Positions 17,283 to 26,262 of a DNA stretch of 64,000 bases are shown piece by piece; the first letter of the stretch is position 1; every line of letters begins with the position of its first letter. The position numbers were made by a program, and so were the translations under genes. The stretch is from the NCBI RefSeq assembly GCF_010119545.1, contig NZ_JAAEAA010000010.1, forward strand, positions 62,001-126,000. Direction: 5' to 3'. Source of the stretch: Pontibacter fetidus (GTDB lineage Bacteria > Bacteroidota > Bacteroidia > Cytophagales > Hymenobacteraceae). Under the pieces are notes generated by a model. It made no database searches, had not been told where the DNA came from, and was given only the letters and a program-made list of their open reading frames with translations.

Positions 17283-17318
17283 CAAAAGCACCTATAGTTT
17301 GGCTATAGGTGCTTTTTG
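17283..17318 (+). terminator. Intrinsic terminator after uvrB
   Basis: A 15-bp stem (17283-17297 with 17303-17317) contains CTATAG in both arms and is followed by T's. The dispersed repeat core forms part of the stem. Confidence 0.85.
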
Positions 17319-17406
17319 TTGTAGGCTAGTCATCCCTGTCATCTTCAAAGTAGGACTTTATTTGCTCACGTAAAACAATACTTTTGAACCACGCATTGCT
17401 GAGTGT

Positions 17407-17430
17407 CCCCCTTTGAAGGGGGTAGGGGGA
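17407..17430. repeat. Intergenic C/G-block repeat
   Basis: CCCCCTTTGAAGGGGG followed by a second G block. Related copies occur at 22595, 22691 and 22755, which makes this a dispersed intergenic element of the genome. Confidence 0.55.
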
Positions 17431-17454
17431 TGATGTACTTTATTGTATCAACAA

Positions 17455-18021
17455 TTATTGCGGTAAAAGCACTTTGTCGATTACGTGGATGACGCCGTTT
17501 GATGTTGGGATGGAAGCAACGATGTTAGCACCATTTACAGTAACTTTGCCATCTTTTACGCCCATCGTAACACGGCCACCGTTTACCTGGCCCAGGCTCT
17601 GGCCATCTTCAAAGCTGTCTGCATTCAGGATACCAACATACACATGGTATTGCAGAATATTGCGTAGGTCGCTTCGTTTTTCAGGTTTTAATAAACCCTC
17701 TACAGTGCCCGCAGGCAGTTGCTCGAAAGCAGCGTTTGTAGGTGCAAATACTGTAAACGGCCCTGCATTTGTAAGCACATCTACCAACTCGGCTGTTTTT
17801 ACGGCAGTTACCAGCGTGGTGTGGTCCGGAGACGAGGCTGCTACCTGCACTACGTTTTTCTGAGACTCGTCGTCCTGCACTGCTGATTGTCCGCCTGCAG
17901 CTGCTTCGGTTTCTGTCGCTTCCTGTTGTGGTTCAGTAGTTGCGGTTTGTTGTTCTGATGAATTGCAAGATGCCAGCATAGCGCCCATGGCTATTACTAC
18001 GGCAAGAGTTACCTTTTTCAT
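17455..18021 (-). CDS. Fasciclin-domain lipoprotein
   Basis: Starting at the inner ATG (18021) gives a 188-aa protein with a clean signal and lipobox MLASC (Cys20). An upstream start would add nine residues before the signal and is unlikely. After a Glu/Thr/Gln-rich linker, residues about 65-188 form one FAS1 domain: TLVTAVKTAEL, TVFAPTNAAFEQLP (H1 box), ILQYHVYVG and GVIHVIDKVLLPQ (H2 box). FAS1 proteins act in adhesion or surface attachment. It is a single gene. Confidence 0.9.
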   Translation of the reverse strand: MKKVTLAVVIAMGAMLASCNSSEQQTATTEPQQEATETEAAAGGQSAVQDDESQKNVVQVAASSPDHTTLVTAVKTAELVDVLTNAGPFTVFAPTNAAFEQLPAGTVEGLLKPEKRSDLRNILQYHVYVGILNADSFEDGQSLGQVNGGRVTMGVKDGKVTVNGANIVASIPTSNGVIHVIDKVLLPQ

Positions 18022-18213
18022 ACTGTAAGTTTTAATAGTTAAAGACAATACAATATTGGCTCTTAAAATGGTCTTATAGTATGACGTAGGTTACTATCAA
18101 AAATGACTTTTGTTATAATTTTTGGAAAAAATGAAGAAAGGGTGTTTGAGACTAACGTCATTTGAATATATTGCTCTCTCTATCTATTATGAATAAGTCT
18201 TAATTATATATTA

Positions 18214-18681
18214 ATGATTATGCAACGTAGGATTATACATTTTTTCCTGATTACAACAGCTTTAGCCACTGTCATTCTTTTCTATTATATGGATAAGCGT
18301 GTTATCTATAAGGCTTATGAGAATAGAAGCGCATTGGGCGAAATAACGATGTACTTGTTGGGGTTAAGTATTTTGCTTCAGGCATTGACACATTTGGTGC
18401 TGGCAGTTATTAATACCATAAAACTTATACAAAAGAAAGATGCCAGATATAAGCATAGGTTATACTGTCTTGGCCTTGGGCTAGGATTTGCAGGGACTTG
18501 GTTTGTAGTTATGCGCAAACTAGCTAACAATGGCACCGAAGATTTTTTCTGGGGTCCGCTTGATACCGGATTGGTGTTTATAGGTATTTGCGCCTGTATC
18601 GTTAACTTCCTTTATCTTAAAACTACTCATACCAATAAAACAAAAGCGGCAATTACAAAACAGGAAAGCGTAATAGCTTAA
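18214..18681 (+). CDS. Hypothetical membrane protein
   Basis: The 155-aa protein has four predicted membrane segments, around residues 8-26, 43-67, 83-102 and 115-135, with basic loops between them and a charged C-terminal tail. No family motif is recognised. It stands alone between the fasciclin gene (divergent) and the radical SAM gene (convergent). The codon use and A+T content are similar to flanking spacers. The reading frame is well supported by its hydrophobic pattern. Confidence 0.6.
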   Translation: MIMQRRIIHFFLITTALATVILFYYMDKRVIYKAYENRSALGEITMYLLGLSILLQALTHLVLAVINTIKLIQKKDARYKHRLYCLGLGLGFAGTWFVVMRKLANNGTEDFFWGPLDTGLVFIGICACIVNFLYLKTTHTNKTKAAITKQESVIA

Positions 18682-18696
18682 CTATACCGGAAAGGA

Positions 18697-20904
18697 CTAC
18701 AGCAACAGTAGTCCTTTTTCGCGCAGTTCAAACCAGGTAGGTGATGCCAGGAACTCATCAAAAGTAAGATGTGCTTCTGCCGGGTAACTCTCCTGCAGCT
18801 GCTTCAAACTATAGGCTTCGGCGCTTTCCAACGAAACTTTTTCTATAGTATCCACAAGCCACTGGCCTATAGTTGCGGTTGTTTTTACCTGGAAGTCTTC
18901 GCCTTTTTCGTAGAAGGTAAGTTCGCAGCGCTCTATGGTCTGGCCTTTTCGGGCTACCATGGTAAAGTCTATTTCCGGGATGCTTCCCAGCCATAGTACG
19001 CGGGCGTTCATGCGGGTACTGTCGGGGCGGTGCGGCTGTGCGATGGCACTGCTTATGAGATCCGGTTTTATAGTTGTACCAGGAATCTTAAAATCGAACC
19101 AGAACGAGAGCGGCTCTTCCAGTCCTACACTATGCATGTAGTTGTAAAGTGATTTATTTAAGCCAGCGCTGAACAAACTATGGTCGGTACCTTTCGGGTC
19201 GTTGTGCCACAGGTCGTTGTAAGCAAAGCCGCCTTCTTCGGGGCCCACTTTCACCACGCCATACTTTTCGGGGTTCTTGCCGATCGGGCTATGGGCTGTC
19301 ATGCTGAAACGGTGCCAGTAACCGGATTGAATTACGTTATTCTCGAACAACTGCCGCACTACTTCCAAGGAGTCAACTGTTTCCTGGGTAGTTTCGGTCG
19401 GGAAGCCATACATCAGATAGGCGTGCACCATAATGCCGGCTTGCGTAAAGCTGTCGGTTACGCGGGCTACCTGCGCTATCGTTACGCCTTTTTCCATCAA
19501 AGCCAGTAATCGGTCCGAAGCTACTTCCAATCCCCCCGAAACGGCAATACAACCCGACTCAGCCAATAAACGGCACAGGTCGGGCGTAAAAGTCTTTTCG
19601 AAACGGATATTTCCCCACCAGCTTATTTTTACACCACGGCGCAACAGTTCAATGGCCATGTCGCGGAGCGGAGCAGGCGGTGCTGCCTCATCCACAAAAT
19701 GGAATCCGGTCTGGCCAGTCTGGGCAATGATCTCTTCAATTCTATCTACCAGTAAGGTTGCCGGTGCCACATCGTAACGGCGGATATAATCGAGGGTAAT
19801 GTCGCAGAAGGAGCAGCGTTTCCAGTAGCAGCCGTGCGCTACGGTCAGTTTGTTCCAGCGGCCGTCGCTCCACAGGCGGTGCATTGGGTTCACCACATCT
19901 ATCACCGACAGGTAATCTTTTATCGGCAGGCCGTTATAGTCGGGCGTGCCTACTTCGGTGTGTGGTATATCCGGGTCGGTGCAGTTGTTGATGTAGGTAA
20001 CCTCGCCATTTTGCAGCATAAACGTGCGTTGCAGGTTTTCTGCTTCGCGTTTGCCCTGCAGGTATTCAATCAGTTTCAGCCACGGACCTTCACCATCATC
20101 CAGCGTTACAAAATCGATGTACTTGAACAGGCGCGGTTCTTTTAGCCCACGGAGCTCAGTGTTCGGGTAGCCGCCGCCCATGGCCGTTTTTATAGTTGGG
20201 TAGTTCGTTTTGATATGCTGCGCCAGCCGTAAACCGCCATACAAGTTACCCGGAAAAGGAATAGAGAAACCAACTATAGTTGGCTGTACCTGCTGCAAGT
20301 GCTCTTCCAGAATCTCTAATAAAAACTGGTCTACCAGGTTCGGTTCCTGCTGCAGTTCTTCTTCCAAAGGGTCGAACGACGTGGCCGACAAAGCCAGTTT
20401 TTCGGCGTAGCGGCTGAAAGCAAAGTAAGGGCAGACAGTTTCTTTGATCAGGTCACCGAGATCTTCTAAGTACAGCGTAGCCAGGTAACGTGCCCTGTCT
20501 GTAATGCCCATGCTGCCAAACGCATATTCCAGGTCTTCCACCTGGTCAAATCGAGATCCTTCAGGTAAATAACGGCTGTAGCTGATCTGCTGGGCTATCG
20601 TTAAATCTTTGTTCTGCAGAAAACGGATGACCGGCTCCACCGTGTTCAGGTACTCGCGTTTCAGCTTCAAAATCCGGAAACTGTTATCCGATAACTCATA
20701 GTCGCCCGCTTCAATAGCTCCAAATATTTTTGACAGACCTGCTTTGGAGAACATGCGCAATACCAACTCAATGCCCAGATCAGCCTGCGCCACGTTGAAG
20801 CCCTGTCCGCGCAAAAAGCCGGTTAAGTAGGCCGTAGCCGGGTAAGGTGTATTCAGCTGGGTAAGTGGTGGCGTTATGAGCAGTATGGTGGGCGTAGTTT
20901 CCAA
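18697..20904 (-). CDS. B12-binding-domain radical SAM protein
   Basis: The 735-aa protein has an N-terminal cobalamin-binding-like Rossmann region (ILLITPPLTQLNTPYPATAYLTGFL) and a second conserved stretch VGFSIPFPGNLYGGLRLAQHIK with GGGYPNTEL, then a radical SAM core from about residue 350. The Fe-S cysteines are in HGCYWKRCSFCD, spaced C-x4-C-x2-C instead of the usual C-x3-C-x2-C. The SAM-contacting GGLEVAS follows. Members do methyl transfers or rearrangements; the substrate is unknown. It depends on B12, and a B12 uptake unit lies 2 kb downstream. No clear partner gene is adjacent. Confidence 0.85.
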   Translation of the reverse strand: METTPTILLITPPLTQLNTPYPATAYLTGFLRGQGFNVAQADLGIELVLRMFSKAGLSKIFGAIEAGDYELSDNSFRILKLKREYLNTVEPVIRFLQNKDLTIAQQISYSRYLPEGSRFDQVEDLEYAFGSMGITDRARYLATLYLEDLGDLIKETVCPYFAFSRYAEKLALSATSFDPLEEELQQEPNLVDQFLLEILEEHLQQVQPTIVGFSIPFPGNLYGGLRLAQHIKTNYPTIKTAMGGGYPNTELRGLKEPRLFKYIDFVTLDDGEGPWLKLIEYLQGKREAENLQRTFMLQNGEVTYINNCTDPDIPHTEVGTPDYNGLPIKDYLSVIDVVNPMHRLWSDGRWNKLTVAHGCYWKRCSFCDITLDYIRRYDVAPATLLVDRIEEIIAQTGQTGFHFVDEAAPPAPLRDMAIELLRRGVKISWWGNIRFEKTFTPDLCRLLAESGCIAVSGGLEVASDRLLALMEKGVTIAQVARVTDSFTQAGIMVHAYLMYGFPTETTQETVDSLEVVRQLFENNVIQSGYWHRFSMTAHSPIGKNPEKYGVVKVGPEEGGFAYNDLWHNDPKGTDHSLFSAGLNKSLYNYMHSVGLEEPLSFWFDFKIPGTTIKPDLISSAIAQPHRPDSTRMNARVLWLGSIPEIDFTMVARKGQTIERCELTFYEKGEDFQVKTTATIGQWLVDTIEKVSLESAEAYSLKQLQESYPAEAHLTFDEFLASPTWFELREKGLLLL

Positions 20905-21074
20905 AGTATAAAAATTAAAGTATAAGCCTGTCCTGCAAAAGTACAGATTTTATGGCATAGTGTTTTGAAACAGCTGAAAGGTAGCCGCGGGTTCAGTTCT
21001 ATAGGTAAGATGTAGGCTATAGTTGAGGCAAGCTTCTTCGCTTGTAGCAAACTATAGTTTGGGCATCCCGGCTT

Positions 21075-21095
21075 AGTCGAATCTGAGATTCGACT
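21075..21095. repeat. Intergenic hairpin
   Basis: AGTCGAATC/GATTCGACT (9 bp, 3-nt loop) sits in the 270-bp spacer upstream of the radical SAM gene. The rest of the spacer holds several TATAGTT copies and a GGAAATAATTTCC palindrome at 21110-21122. No gene is seen there. Confidence 0.5.
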
Positions 21096-21174
21096 TTATA
21101 GTTCGTCACGGAAATAATTTCCGAGCCAGGAATGAGAGGCGACCCGGGTGTCGGAAATAATCTGAAACTATAGG

Positions 21175-21402
21175 TTAGCGGCCTGCTGCTTTGTTTACGG
21201 CGTAGTTTACAGCAGGCACAATACCCAGCACAGTTATCGAGATCATGAAGAAGATAACGAAAAAGGAATTAAACCAGCGAACTATAAAATCAGATGGAAT
21301 GCCGAAGGTATAGAGCTCCAGGGCAGACGCAAGCAAAATACTGATGATCAGGATGACCAGCAGTTTGGTTTTAAGTTGTGCAGAGATAAGCGCCTTCTTC
21401 AT
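21175..21402 (-). CDS. DUF2798 family small membrane protein
   Basis: The 75-aa protein has two membrane helices (residues about 12-32 and 44-66) joined by a short loop, with FNSFFVIFFMIS in the second helix. This is the normal build and length of DUF2798 proteins, small two-helix proteins of unknown function. A 57-aa hydrophilic gene ends about 53 bp upstream on the same strand. Confidence 0.75.
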   Translation of the reverse strand: MKKALISAQLKTKLLVILIISILLASALELYTFGIPSDFIVRWFNSFFVIFFMISITVLGIVPAVNYAVNKAAGR

Positions 21403-21455
21403 GGGTGGTTAAACTATAGCTGCAAAGGTACAACCGGCAACTATAGTTGGGCAAC

Positions 21456-21629
21456 TTATGAGTGGCCTTTTTGTGCTTCCTCCTCCTCGCGCTGCTGGCT
21501 GCTTTTGTTAGTTGTAGTTGCTTTCGCCTGCGGTGGCGCAGACGGTGTTTGCTGTTTTACTCTATTGATGTCAGAAGAATCGTCTTTGCTGGTTTCTTTA
21601 CGTGGGTCTACGGGTTTGTTCTGTTTCAT
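21456..21629 (-). CDS. Small hydrophilic protein (57 aa)
   Basis: This reading frame begins with MKQNKPVDPRKETSKDDSSD and ends QREEEEAQKGHS. It is highly charged, lacks hydrophobic segments and looks intrinsically disordered, like the 63-aa protein at 28871. The opposite-strand frames are poor. It is divergent from the small lipoprotein gene at 21744. Function is unknown, and a stress-linked role is only a guess from composition. Confidence 0.5.
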   Translation of the reverse strand: MKQNKPVDPRKETSKDDSSDINRVKQQTPSAPPQAKATTTNKSSQQREEEEAQKGHS

Positions 21630-21743
21630 AGCTATTGGTTATAGAGGTTTATACTGCTCATACGGTTTTGGGGAGCACGGGGATAACTAACTATAAATTG
21701 AATGCGGTCGTAGAAAAGGTATGTTAAACAGAACAATACAACT

Positions 21744-22022
21744 ATGAATAGCAAACCATTAAAAACGATACTGTTAGCTGCCTTTTTTGCCGGTGGCTTA
21801 TCTATAACTGCCTGCGATACCGGCCAGCGCCCCGGCGAGGCAAATACCGAAGACAGCGACCACGTAGAAGAAGGCTCGATGAACGAAGGGTATAACTCAG
21901 ACGAAAGCAATACAGATACCACTGACATGGCTGCACCTTACAACGATGCCGAAGGAGCTGTACACGCCGGTGATGGTAAAAGTGATGGTGTTGACAGAGA
22001 GGATGTTGATGAAAAGCAATAA
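21744..22022 (+). CDS. Small acidic lipoprotein
   Basis: The 92-aa product has a signal with lipobox LSITAC (Cys24), then a very acidic, disordered mature part with many Asp, Glu, Asn and Ser (for example TEDSDHVEEGSMNEGYNSDESN). No family is recognised. A hairpin terminator follows 24 bp after the stop, which supports a real gene. It is divergent from the 57-aa hydrophilic gene. Confidence 0.6.
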   Translation: MNSKPLKTILLAAFFAGGLSITACDTGQRPGEANTEDSDHVEEGSMNEGYNSDESNTDTTDMAAPYNDAEGAVHAGDGKSDGVDREDVDEKQ

Positions 22023-22045
22023 AGCAATATATTTTTGTCTTTATT

Positions 22046-22083
22046 AAAAGGAAGTGTAATGTAAGTTATACTTCCTTTTTTTG
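22046..22083 (+). terminator. Intrinsic terminator
   Basis: AAAAGGAAGTGTAA pairs with TTATACTTCCTTTT (one mismatch), followed by more T's. It ends the small acidic lipoprotein gene. Confidence 0.75.
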
Positions 22084-22084
22084 T

Positions 22085-22850
22085 AGGGCTTTGGTAAAGA
22101 CCTGGCGCTTGCGCAGGTCATGCTATAGTTGATCTTTTTTCATGTCGAGCGTCAGCCGAGGGATCTATCTCAGCTTATAGTTGAAGTTTATAGTTCGTCA
22201 TTTCGAACAGCGTGAGAAATCTGAATCCTATAGTTGCAATCTATACTTACTCATACCAAACATTTTCTTTCATAGCTACTTCCAATCCTGGGAGCTCTAC
22301 TTGCCTATCGTTTCAATTACACTTTGGTGCCCTCACGGCCGGGAGGCCTCGTCTTCGGGCATCGCGCTGTGTACATTTCTTTTTCTCGTGCCTCTAAATG
22401 GCTGCGCCACCAGAAATCTACAAGGCGCTCAACCCAAAGACTGATATCAATTCGATAGTTACCTGTATCTATAGTTTGAACTGGTAAGCTTCGAGATTGA
22501 TCGTGGCTATAGTTCCGTAGGGACAGGTCGAGACCTGTCCGATCTTGGACTGCAACTATAGAACTATAGTTTAAAAATTGGTAAGGCAGAAATTCCCCTC
22601 TTGAGAGGGGCAGGGGTGTGTTATAGTAAAGTCTTAACGTATCTTCTCACAAGATCCTTCCAGGATGACAAAAGAAAAGTAGCAGAAACTCCCTCTCCTG
22701 TTTTGGGGGTAGGGGCCCTCTTTAAAAGGAGAGGGCTGGGGTGAGGTAAAAACTCCCCCCTTGACTACCGAGAACGAGAGTTGGAAAGTAGTGGGCATTG
22801 CTCTGAGGGGTTAGGGGTGGCTGGACCACGGCAACTATAAAATTATAAAC
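22085..22850. repeat. Repeat-rich non-coding spacer
   Basis: About 770 bp without a convincing gene. It holds a GTCATTTCGAACAGCGTGAG-type motif near 22197 (a widespread Bacteroidota intergenic repeat), a 9-bp inverted repeat GGACAGGTC/GACCTGTCC at 22521-22540, C/G-block repeats at 22595-22616, 22691-22746 and 22755-22820, and many CTATAG/TATAGTT copies. The last C/G-block copy appears split by about 40 bp of foreign-looking sequence. The open frame at 22181-22444 lies inside this mosaic and is not protein-like. Confidence 0.6.
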
Positions 22851-22856
22851 CCGAAA

Positions 22857-22890
22857 CAAAAAAAGCTGCTCCCATTACAGAAGCAGCTTT
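22857..22890 (-). terminator. Intrinsic terminator of the B12 uptake operon
   Basis: On the minus strand AAAGCTGCT and AGCAGCTTT form a 9-bp stem (22882-22890 with 22862-22870) followed by a T run. It lies about 20 bp after the stop of the propeller lipoprotein. Confidence 0.8.
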
Positions 22891-22910
22891 CACTAAACAA
22901 CCAACTTTAC

Positions 22911-23999
22911 TTAATTAAAAACAAAGCCATTAGGTCCGATTCCGGCTTTAAACTCTTGTAGTTTCGTGCCGGTTGGGCTATAGATAAACACAGTTCCATC
23001 GCTGCTGAAGTTATTGTTGTCGGAGCCATAGATGTTTCCTGTTTCAGGGTCTACTTCCATGCCGTAAAAGCTGCGGCCAAGCACAACGGTAGAGGTCAGT
23101 TGGGTTGCCGTTACTGCCTGCGAGTACGTTTTGCCCAGGTAAGTATAGTACAGCTTATCGCCGGCGCCGTTTACAGACAGGTTTTTAGGAATGCTCTGAT
23201 TGCTTGGGAAAGTATAGGTAGTTTCGATGGCATTGGCTGTTGTGTTGAGCTTCGCTAGCGCGCCTGGTGTCGTTTTCGTGTAATCTATCGCAGACCAGTC
23301 GTCGGTATACACAACTTTGCCCGAACACAGTACCCAGATGTGGTTGTTTTTGTCCTGCACAAATTCTGATGGGCTGTCAGGAGTTTCGAACGTATTTTCG
23401 ACCACGTCGGTAGCCGTGTTTATGACCGAAACAGTATTGCCGCCGCTGTTGGCTACATAAAGTTTGCCATTTGCCAGTATCAGTTGCTCTGGCATAGCAC
23501 CAACAGGAATTGTTTTAATAACAGTATTGGTTTCAAGATTGATGACAGATACACGGCCGTTTCCACCAAAAGCTACCCATTCTGTTACATAGCCTTTGTT
23601 ATGATTTAAGGCAGCAAAATAGCGCGGCGATTTCAGGCCCTGTATAGTTCCTACAGATTTGAAGGTCTGCTTTTCTACTACCTCTATTTTATTGCTATTA
23701 TTGGCAACTATGTAGGCATGGTCTTCAAACAGCGTCATCGATTGAACCACATCGCCAAGCAGCTGGTCATCGTTGTTTTTACTGAAAATGTCGTTCTCAA
23801 AATGGCTGCTGGCTTTGTGGTAAAAAGATACAGAACCATTGGGTGTACCAAAATTGCCTTCGTTTACTATAAAAACGCCTTTCCCGGATAACGAGAAGGG
23901 TTCTTCAGTGTCGGAGCTGTCGCAACTGGTAAATACAAAAGTGCTTGTAAAGAGCAGAACAGCCAGGTAAAAGCTGCGGAACAAGGGAGTATTTTTCAT
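22911..23999 (-). CDS. BtuG-like beta-propeller surface lipoprotein (DUF5074/YncE type)
   Basis: The 362-aa product has lipobox FTSC at Cys26 followed by DSSDTEEP, an acidic surface-export pattern. The mature part has repeated propeller blades, such as GKGVFIVNEGNFG near the start, RVSVINLETNTVIKTIPVG and TVSVINTATDVVENTFETP. It lies 24 bp downstream of a BtuB-like receptor, behind a cobalamin riboswitch. Bacteroides BtuG is a surface propeller lipoprotein that binds B12 very tightly and hands it to BtuB, so this is most likely the same role. Function is inferred from context plus fold. Confidence 0.8.
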   Translation of the reverse strand: MKNTPLFRSFYLAVLLFTSTFVFTSCDSSDTEEPFSLSGKGVFIVNEGNFGTPNGSVSFYHKASSHFENDIFSKNNDDQLLGDVVQSMTLFEDHAYIVANNSNKIEVVEKQTFKSVGTIQGLKSPRYFAALNHNKGYVTEWVAFGGNGRVSVINLETNTVIKTIPVGAMPEQLILANGKLYVANSGGNTVSVINTATDVVENTFETPDSPSEFVQDKNNHIWVLCSGKVVYTDDWSAIDYTKTTPGALAKLNTTANAIETTYTFPSNQSIPKNLSVNGAGDKLYYTYLGKTYSQAVTATQLTSTVVLGRSFYGMEVDPETGNIYGSDNNNFSSDGTVFIYSPTGTKLQEFKAGIGPNGFVFN

Positions 24000-24023
24000 T
24001 TTTATAGTTTTAGATAATTATAG

Positions 24024-25994
24024 TTAAGGAATGATGAATCGTAAACTGAAAGTATAGCCACGGGGCGGCATAGCACGGTAAGCCATGGTCTGGTAAACCG
24101 TGTTGGTAATGTTCTCTGTCCGAAGCGAAAGGATAAGCTTACATTGGTTCAGGTGTAATTGCTTGCTAAGAGCAGCATTTATCAGTATAAAACTTTCGAG
24201 GGGCCTGGTTTCGGAGTTGGTAGTATAGCGCAGGCCAGTATAGTTCAAATCGGTGTGCAGTTGCCAGTTTTTATAGGTAAGGCCGGTTGCTACCACGGCC
24301 TTGTGGCGTGGCACATACATCAGTTGCCTGCCTTTGTCGCCCTGGCCCTCGTACACTGCCACCTGCTCCGACGAAGTATAAGTATAGCCCGCCGAGCCGG
24401 TAAGTTTCAGGGTTCCTATAGTTGCTGTCAGTTGCTGGCTTAGTTCCAGGCCCATTGCCCGTACTTTTTGCAGATTTATAGGTCGCCAGCGTCCGGTTTC
24501 ATCCTCCGTCCATTGTATCCAGTCGTCAACCAGCATGTGGTAGGTGGTGGCTTCGGTTTCCAAGAGCAGCGTGTTGCCAACTATAAACAGGTGGCGCAAG
24601 CCGGCTTCTTTGCTCCAGCCTTGTTCTGGTTTAAGGGTAGGGTTGCCGGCGCCGACCCAAAAGCGGTCGTTTAAGGTAGGCACGCGGTAGCTGCCCGATA
24701 CATTTCCTTTTAAAAACAACTGGTGTTGGGCCTGTTGGTAAAATTTCCAGTTAAAGCCCAGGGCTGGCGTAGGAGCGGGGTTATAGTCTGTTACAAAAGC
24801 CTGGCGCAGGTTCAGGCTCAGGTCTATAGTTTGGGTAGGGTCGTAACGGAAAAGCGCGAATAAAGCTGCCCTGTTCTCCTGTTCTGTTTGGGCATAACCA
24901 TCATTTTCAGCTACAAAGTGTTGCAGGTTTACGCCACCGCGCAGGCTCCAGTTTTTGCCTTTGGTATAGGTCTGTTCAGCCTGCAATTGGTAGGTCTGCA
25001 CATCGGCTACAGAGTTTGTTGCGTCATCCGTATAGTTCAGGAAATCTTTAAAGTAAGCCAGCTTTACATCCGTAGTTCCCCAGTTGCCATCGTGTTGCAA
25101 TTGCGTTAGCAGGCGCAGGTTTTTGTCGAGCTGTTCTGCGCCGCTTGCCGAGCCCATGGCCGGCTGTAGTTCCCGGTCGGTAAAGGTGTACCAGGCATGC
25201 AGGCCTATTTTAGTACCTGGTGTTAATTGCCAGGTAAGGTCCTGGGTAAAACCGTATTGTTGCTGGGCAGCATGGTCCTGGGTGCGCTCCGGCTTACCTG
25301 CCCGCGAGAGATCTTTGTACATGAAATCATTCTCAGCAGATTTGTGGTAAGCGCCTATGCCCACCTGTAGTTTATCGTTGCCATAGCTGATGCGGCCATT
25401 ACTGAAGTAGCTGCTGATATCGCTGCATGAAAGTCCGGATTTTGTAAAGTTGCCTTCAAAAGCACCAAACTGCTGTTGCAGGTCTAGCCCGAACCCTTTG
25501 GTAGTATAGGTTGGAGAGTTCAGCAAAACAGCTCCCCCAATAGCCCCGCTGCCATATGTGGCGCCCGCCGACCCGCTTTGTACCGAAACATCTCCAAATC
25601 CGCTCAGCGGCAGCGTCGAAAAATCAGATTGCCCCAGGGTAGGTAAGCCAATGTTCAGCCCGTTCCAGAGCACGGCCGTTTGCGAAGCGTTGGTTCCCCT
25701 AAACGATACACTCGAAAGTCCGCTTACGCCATAGCTTTTGAAATAAACGGGTGTGCGTGCCTGCAGGGCATCGGCCAGTGAACTACTGGTGTAGGTTTGC
25801 AGGTAGGCGCTGTCTATAGTTGTAACGCGGCTGCCGGCGGAATATACTTCGGCAGGTTTGCCAAAAACATGAACGCTTTGCAGCTGGTAATGCGAGGTAT
25901 CCTGTTGCGCCAAAGCGGGGCAGGCAACTATAGCCAGAACTATAAAAAGTAAAATGCGGTTTGCCACAACTATAATGCTTTCATCCCGAAGCAT
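24024..25994 (-). CDS. btuB: TonB-dependent cobalamin receptor (BtuB-like)
   Basis: The 656-aa product has a signal peptide ending at ALAQ (residue 29), a short TonB-box-like stretch, the plug domain (SLADALQARTPVYFKSYG, FRGTNASQTAVLWNGLNI, SGSAGATYGSGAIGGAVLLNS) and a 22-strand-type barrel that ends in YTFSLRFIIP. It is shorter than SusC-type receptors and lacks their extra N-terminal domain. A cobalamin riboswitch lies directly upstream, so the substrate is very likely B12 or a related corrinoid. The start could also be the GTG about ten codons downstream. Confidence 0.88.
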   Translation of the reverse strand: MLRDESIIVVANRILLFIVLAIVACPALAQQDTSHYQLQSVHVFGKPAEVYSAGSRVTTIDSAYLQTYTSSSLADALQARTPVYFKSYGVSGLSSVSFRGTNASQTAVLWNGLNIGLPTLGQSDFSTLPLSGFGDVSVQSGSAGATYGSGAIGGAVLLNSPTYTTKGFGLDLQQQFGAFEGNFTKSGLSCSDISSYFSNGRISYGNDKLQVGIGAYHKSAENDFMYKDLSRAGKPERTQDHAAQQQYGFTQDLTWQLTPGTKIGLHAWYTFTDRELQPAMGSASGAEQLDKNLRLLTQLQHDGNWGTTDVKLAYFKDFLNYTDDATNSVADVQTYQLQAEQTYTKGKNWSLRGGVNLQHFVAENDGYAQTEQENRAALFALFRYDPTQTIDLSLNLRQAFVTDYNPAPTPALGFNWKFYQQAQHQLFLKGNVSGSYRVPTLNDRFWVGAGNPTLKPEQGWSKEAGLRHLFIVGNTLLLETEATTYHMLVDDWIQWTEDETGRWRPINLQKVRAMGLELSQQLTATIGTLKLTGSAGYTYTSSEQVAVYEGQGDKGRQLMYVPRHKAVVATGLTYKNWQLHTDLNYTGLRYTTNSETRPLESFILINAALSKQLHLNQCKLILSLRTENITNTVYQTMAYRAMPPRGYTFSLRFIIP

Positions 25995-26074
25995 ACTTAT
26001 GGGCCAGAAACGTGTGCAGCAAAAGCCAGGCTTGGCATAAACTGTGCAGCTCTTTACCCGAAAGCATACGACAA

Positions 26075-26262
26075 ATAGTGTCCGGACTGGCAGGTCTCCT
26101 GGCTCTCTTCAGTTAGCCCGCCTTCCCATACGGTTTGTTGTACAGTGGCTTTGGTGTTGAGCTAACCCCTTTTATGAAGAATACAGTTGCGGGAACAGCA
26201 CAGGTATTGCACCTGTTTCCCTTTTAAGGCCGGAACTACAGACTATAGTTACAGCCACCAAT
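26075..26262 (-). promoter_or_regulatory. Cobalamin (adenosylcobalamin) riboswitch
   Basis: Read on the minus strand this leader has the class hallmarks in order: GGTGCAATACC arm, GCTGTTCCCGCAACTGTA, the B12 box AGCCACTG (complement within 26141-26150), GGGAAGGCG, and the 3' GAGCCAGGAGACCTGCC arm near 26086-26107. It precedes the BtuB-like gene by about 80 nt and should lower expression when B12 is plentiful. A CTATAG copy lies in the 5' arm at 26241-26248. Confidence 0.95.

Noticed and set aside
22181-22444. Open frame of 87 codons in the repeat-rich spacer
   Set aside because: It lies across several intergenic repeat types, has no start-site context and a composition unlike a folded protein.
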